Below are positions 5,667 through 6,863 of a stretch of 6,863 nucleotides of DNA, one piece after another (position 1 is the stretch's first letter; each line of letters starts with the position of its first letter). The notes under the pieces are model-generated. The model had not been told where the DNA came from and searched no databases. It saw only the letters and a program-made list of their open reading frames with translations. Origin of the DNA: Candidatus Saccharibacteria bacterium UBA5152 (GTDB lineage Bacteria; Patescibacteriota; Saccharimonadia; Saccharimonadales; UBA4665); the NCBI GenBank assembly GCA_002413755.1, contig DHXQ01000003.1, positions 525-7,387 on the forward strand, given 5' to 3'. Both the position numbers and the translations under genes were made by a program.

Positions 5667-5695
5667 AGTGTAATACATAAGCTTTACGCGGGCAA
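5667..5695 (-). promoter_or_regulatory. Promoter of the Ser/Thr-tailed membrane protein gene
   Basis: On the minus strand TTGCCC (5695-5690, 4/6) and TACACT (5672-5667, 4/6) are 17 bases apart. The predicted transcript starts near 5659 and has about 34 bases of leader carrying the ribosome binding site. The -35 lies inside one arm of the 19-bp palindrome at 5690-5708. Confidence 0.5.
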
Positions 5696-5708
5696 CTCGG
5701 AGTTGCCC
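5690..5708. promoter_or_regulatory. Perfect 19-bp palindrome, candidate operator between divergent genes
   Basis: GGGCAACTC, one central G, then GAGTTGCCC form a perfect 9-bp dyad. It covers the predicted -35 of the leftward membrane gene and lies 27 bases upstream of the -35 of the rightward small gene, a suitable place for a dimeric repressor or activator. No T-tract follows, and it is not near a gene end, so a terminator is unlikely. Confidence 0.6.
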
Positions 5709-5726
5709 ATCTGACAACCCATCTGA
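5706..5726 (+). repeat. Two 9-bp direct repeats of CCCATCTGA, 12-bp period
   Basis: CCCATCTGA occurs at 5706-5714 and again at 5718-5726, overlapping the edge of the 19-bp palindrome and lying just upstream of the -35 of the small gene. A spacing of about one helical turn fits a protein-binding array, but the repeats are short and could be chance. Confidence 0.45.
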
Positions 5727-5735
5727 TGAAAGTAG

Positions 5736-5765
5736 TTGACAACTAAAATCGCTAAAGAGTATTTT
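5736..5765 (+). promoter_or_regulatory. Promoter of the 65-residue protein gene
   Basis: A consensus TTGACA (5736-5741) is followed after 18 bases by TATTTT (5760-5765, 4/6). The -35 is embedded in a small dyad, GTTGACAAC. The expected start of transcription is near 5772, leaving a leader of about 33 bases that contains the ribosome binding site AAGAGAGGG (5787-5795), 9 bases before the ATG. Confidence 0.6.
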
Positions 5766-5804
5766 AGGGGTACTACCACTAACCATAAGAGAGGGTAAAT
5801 CCAC

Positions 5805-6002
5805 ATGGGATACAAGCACGAGAATTCAAAAGGTGTAACATACTATCTTAATTCTAAGATGGTCACACTGCGCGGCGGCAAGCAACAGCCAATCTATTAC
5901 TTCAGCAAAGACGAGCGTCCTGAAGCTGTCGACCTGCCAGCTGGCAAAGTCGTCAAAGAGAACCCACGCAACGGTTTCCTGACCGTCAGCAACAAGAAAT
6001 AA
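5805..6002 (+). CDS. Small conserved-type protein of 65 residues, function unknown
   Basis: The product is a soluble, basic 65-residue protein without cysteines or a membrane segment. Its core is TYYLNSKMVTLRGGKQQPIYYFSKD followed by LPAGKVVKENPRNGFLTV. The alternating pattern suggests a small beta-sheet fold, with an LRGG turn and a conserved-looking ENPR.G motif. From memory, short proteins with 'YYLhsk.VtLRGGr.q.IYfF ... LPaGy.V.EN.rTG' are common in candidate-phylum bacteria and are annotated only as hypothetical. The gene has its own consensus -35, a good ribosome binding site (AAGAGAGGG, 9 bases before the ATG) and a strong terminator directly after it, so it is an independent and probably well-expressed single-gene unit. 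Stop codon is TAA. A nucleic-acid-binding role would fit the size and charge, but this is only a guess. Confidence 0.83.
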   Translation: MGYKHENSKGVTYYLNSKMVTLRGGKQQPIYYFSKDERPEAVDLPAGKVVKENPRNGFLTVSNKK

Positions 6003-6021
6003 TTTCGCAACCGCGCAATTT

Positions 6022-6052
6022 ACAGCCGGCTCATCACGAGCCGGCTGTTTTT
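6022..6052 (+). terminator. Intrinsic terminator after the 65-residue gene
   Basis: ACAGCCGGCTC and GAGCCGGCTGT form a perfect 11-bp GC-rich stem around the loop ATCAC, followed by TTTT (five T's counting the last stem base). It starts 20 bases after the stop codon and is the only clear Rho-independent terminator in the window. Confidence 0.92.
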
Positions 6053-6096
6053 AGTGCCATGATGGTCATTCCTGCCATGCCCAACGGAGTTATGTC

Positions 6097-6105
6097 TGGT
6101 ATAAT
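6097..6105 (+). promoter_or_regulatory. Extended -10 promoter of the ABC transporter ATPase gene
   Basis: TGG plus TATAAT is a perfect extended -10, 9 bases before the GTG at 6115. The predicted leader is 2-3 bases at most and no ribosome binding site is present, matching the other promoter-proximal genes here. No convincing -35 was seen. Confidence 0.7.
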
Positions 6106-6114
6106 CATTACCTA

Positions 6115-6863
6115 GTGAGCAAAAACATTCTCGAAGTAAAAAAGCTTCGCAAGGTCTATGACGATGTCGCCGTGGTCGACGGCATCTCCTTTGAAGTCGC
6201 CAAAGGCGAGATCTTTGGCATCCTCGGTCCGAACGGCGCCGGCAAAACCACTACCCTGGAAATGATCGAAACCGTGCGCCCGATCGATGGCGGTTCGATC
6301 ACGGTTGACGGCCTCGACGTTGCCAGCCAGCCCGATGCCGTCAAGCGCATCATCGGTGTCCAGCCGCAGGCCCCGGCCTTCCAGGACAAAACCAAACTCC
6401 GCGAGCTGATCGAACTGTTTGCCGCCGCCTACGGTGAAAAGGTCAACCCCCAAGAATTCCTGGATGACGTCCAACTCGGTGAAAAGAAAGATTCCTACGC
6501 CGAAAAGCTGTCTGGCGGCCAGCGCCAACGCCTCAGCATCGCCGCCGCACTTGTCCACAGCCCCCGCGTCTTCTTCATGGACGAACCGACCACTGGCCTC
6601 GACCCGCAGGCCCGTCGTAACCTCTGGGAATTGACCCAGCACATCCGTGACAAGGGCGTGACCGTCGTCATGACCACTCACTACATGGACGAGGCCGAAC
6701 TGCTCTGCGACCGGGTGGCCATCATGGACAAGGGCAAAATCATCGCCATCGATACCCCCAAGAAGCTGATTCGCCAGCTGTTGGACCGCGGCTTCAAAAA
6801 GGCACAGCACGTCGAGCAGGCCAACCTGGAAGACGTATTTATCGACCTCACCGGAAAGGCCCT
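6115..6863 (+). CDS. ABC-2-type (CcmA/DrrA/NatA-like) transporter ATP-binding protein, 3' end outside window
   Basis: The visible 249 residues form a nearly complete ABC ATPase. It has Walker A GPNGAGKTTT (38-47), the Q-loop GVQPQ (Q85), the signature LSGGQRQR (132-139), Walker B VFFMDEP (152-158) with catalytic E157, the D-loop TGLD (160-163) and the switch His of TTHYMDEAE (H189). These and the C-terminal NLEDVFIDLTG are typical of the cytoplasmic subunit of ABC-2 exporters for lipids, drugs, polysaccharide or peptides. It would hydrolyse ATP to drive a separate membrane permease, which probably lies just downstream. The substrate cannot be told. The start is GTG at 6115, the only start codon placed to keep the full N-terminal strand (ILEVKKLRKVY); it sits 9 bases after a perfect TATAAT. 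The coding region is visibly richer in G and C than its neighbours, possibly reflecting high expression. Confidence 0.93.
   Translation, partial: MSKNILEVKKLRKVYDDVAVVDGISFEVAKGEIFGILGPNGAGKTTTLEMIETVRPIDGGSITVDGLDVASQPDAVKRIIGVQPQAPAFQDKTKLRELIELFAAAYGEKVNPQEFLDDVQLGEKKDSYAEKLSGGQRQRLSIAAALVHSPRVFFMDEPTTGLDPQARRNLWELTQHIRDKGVTVVMTTHYMDEAELLCDRVAIMDKGKIIAIDTPKKLIRQLLDRGFKKAQHVEQANLEDVFIDLTGKA

Noticed and set aside
6112..6810. Long reverse-strand reading frame of 232 codons opposite the ABC ATPase
   Set aside because: The plus strand encodes every ABC ATPase motif; the antisense frame arises from the GC-biased third codon positions and has no recognisable domain.
1..6863. CRISPR array, tRNA, rRNA or riboswitch
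   Set aside because: No spaced direct-repeat array, cloverleaf with a TTCGA-type arm, or rRNA-like conserved stretch was seen by eye; most gaps are under 220 bases and are explained by promoters, repeats or the terminator.
1..6863. Alternative genetic code with TGA read as an amino acid
   Set aside because: TGA ends the Mur ligase at the normal family length, tryptophan is TGG throughout, and no in-frame TGA interrupts any recognised gene.

Overview
The window most likely comes from a member of the Candidate Phyla Radiation (Patescibacteria), probably a Saccharibacteria (TM7) relative. This is inferred from the protein types, not from a marker gene. The evidence is a cysteine-free MutY-like glycosylase, small and membrane proteins of kinds I associate with that group (from memory), a compact layout, and promoters placed so close to start codons that several mRNAs should be leaderless. 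Code 11 fits: TGA ends the Mur ligase at its expected length. No rRNA, tRNA, CRISPR array, insertion sequence or phage gene was seen, and no gene-free stretch exceeds 300 bases.

Layout. 1-396 (+) is the 3' end of a protein resembling a TolB/WD40-type beta-propeller. 425-1273 (+) is a MutY-family DNA glycosylase without Fe-S cysteines. Next come two convergent two-gene units. The rightward unit is tsaC (1440-2012) and a MazG-like pyrophosphohydrolase (2056-2388). The leftward unit is a MurC/Mpl-type ligase (4118-2808) and a DNPH1-like deoxynucleotide N-hydrolase (2811-2401), which overlap by 4 bases. A nearly identical 52-bp imperfect palindrome lies upstream of each unit (1319-1370 and 4198-4249), in opposite genomic orientation and hence the same orientation relative to each unit. 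This is the most unusual structure in the window.

Beyond it, two uncharacterised membrane proteins (4333-4938 + and 5625-4939 -) converge stop codon to stop codon. The second diverges from a 65-residue gene (5805-6002 +) across a control region holding a perfect 19-bp palindrome. A strong intrinsic terminator follows the small gene. The window ends inside an ABC-2-type transporter ATPase (6115 onward).

Several genes share a housekeeping theme: repair or mismatch surveillance (MutY-like), nucleotide-pool cleaning (MazG-like, DNPH1-like), tRNA modification (TsaC) and cell-wall precursor synthesis or recycling (Mur ligase). The membrane proteins and the ABC transporter belong to the cell envelope. 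No complete new defence or mobile system is visible. The leads worth following are the paired repeats, the altered active site of the MutY-like enzyme, the leaderless promoter pattern and the palindromic operator.
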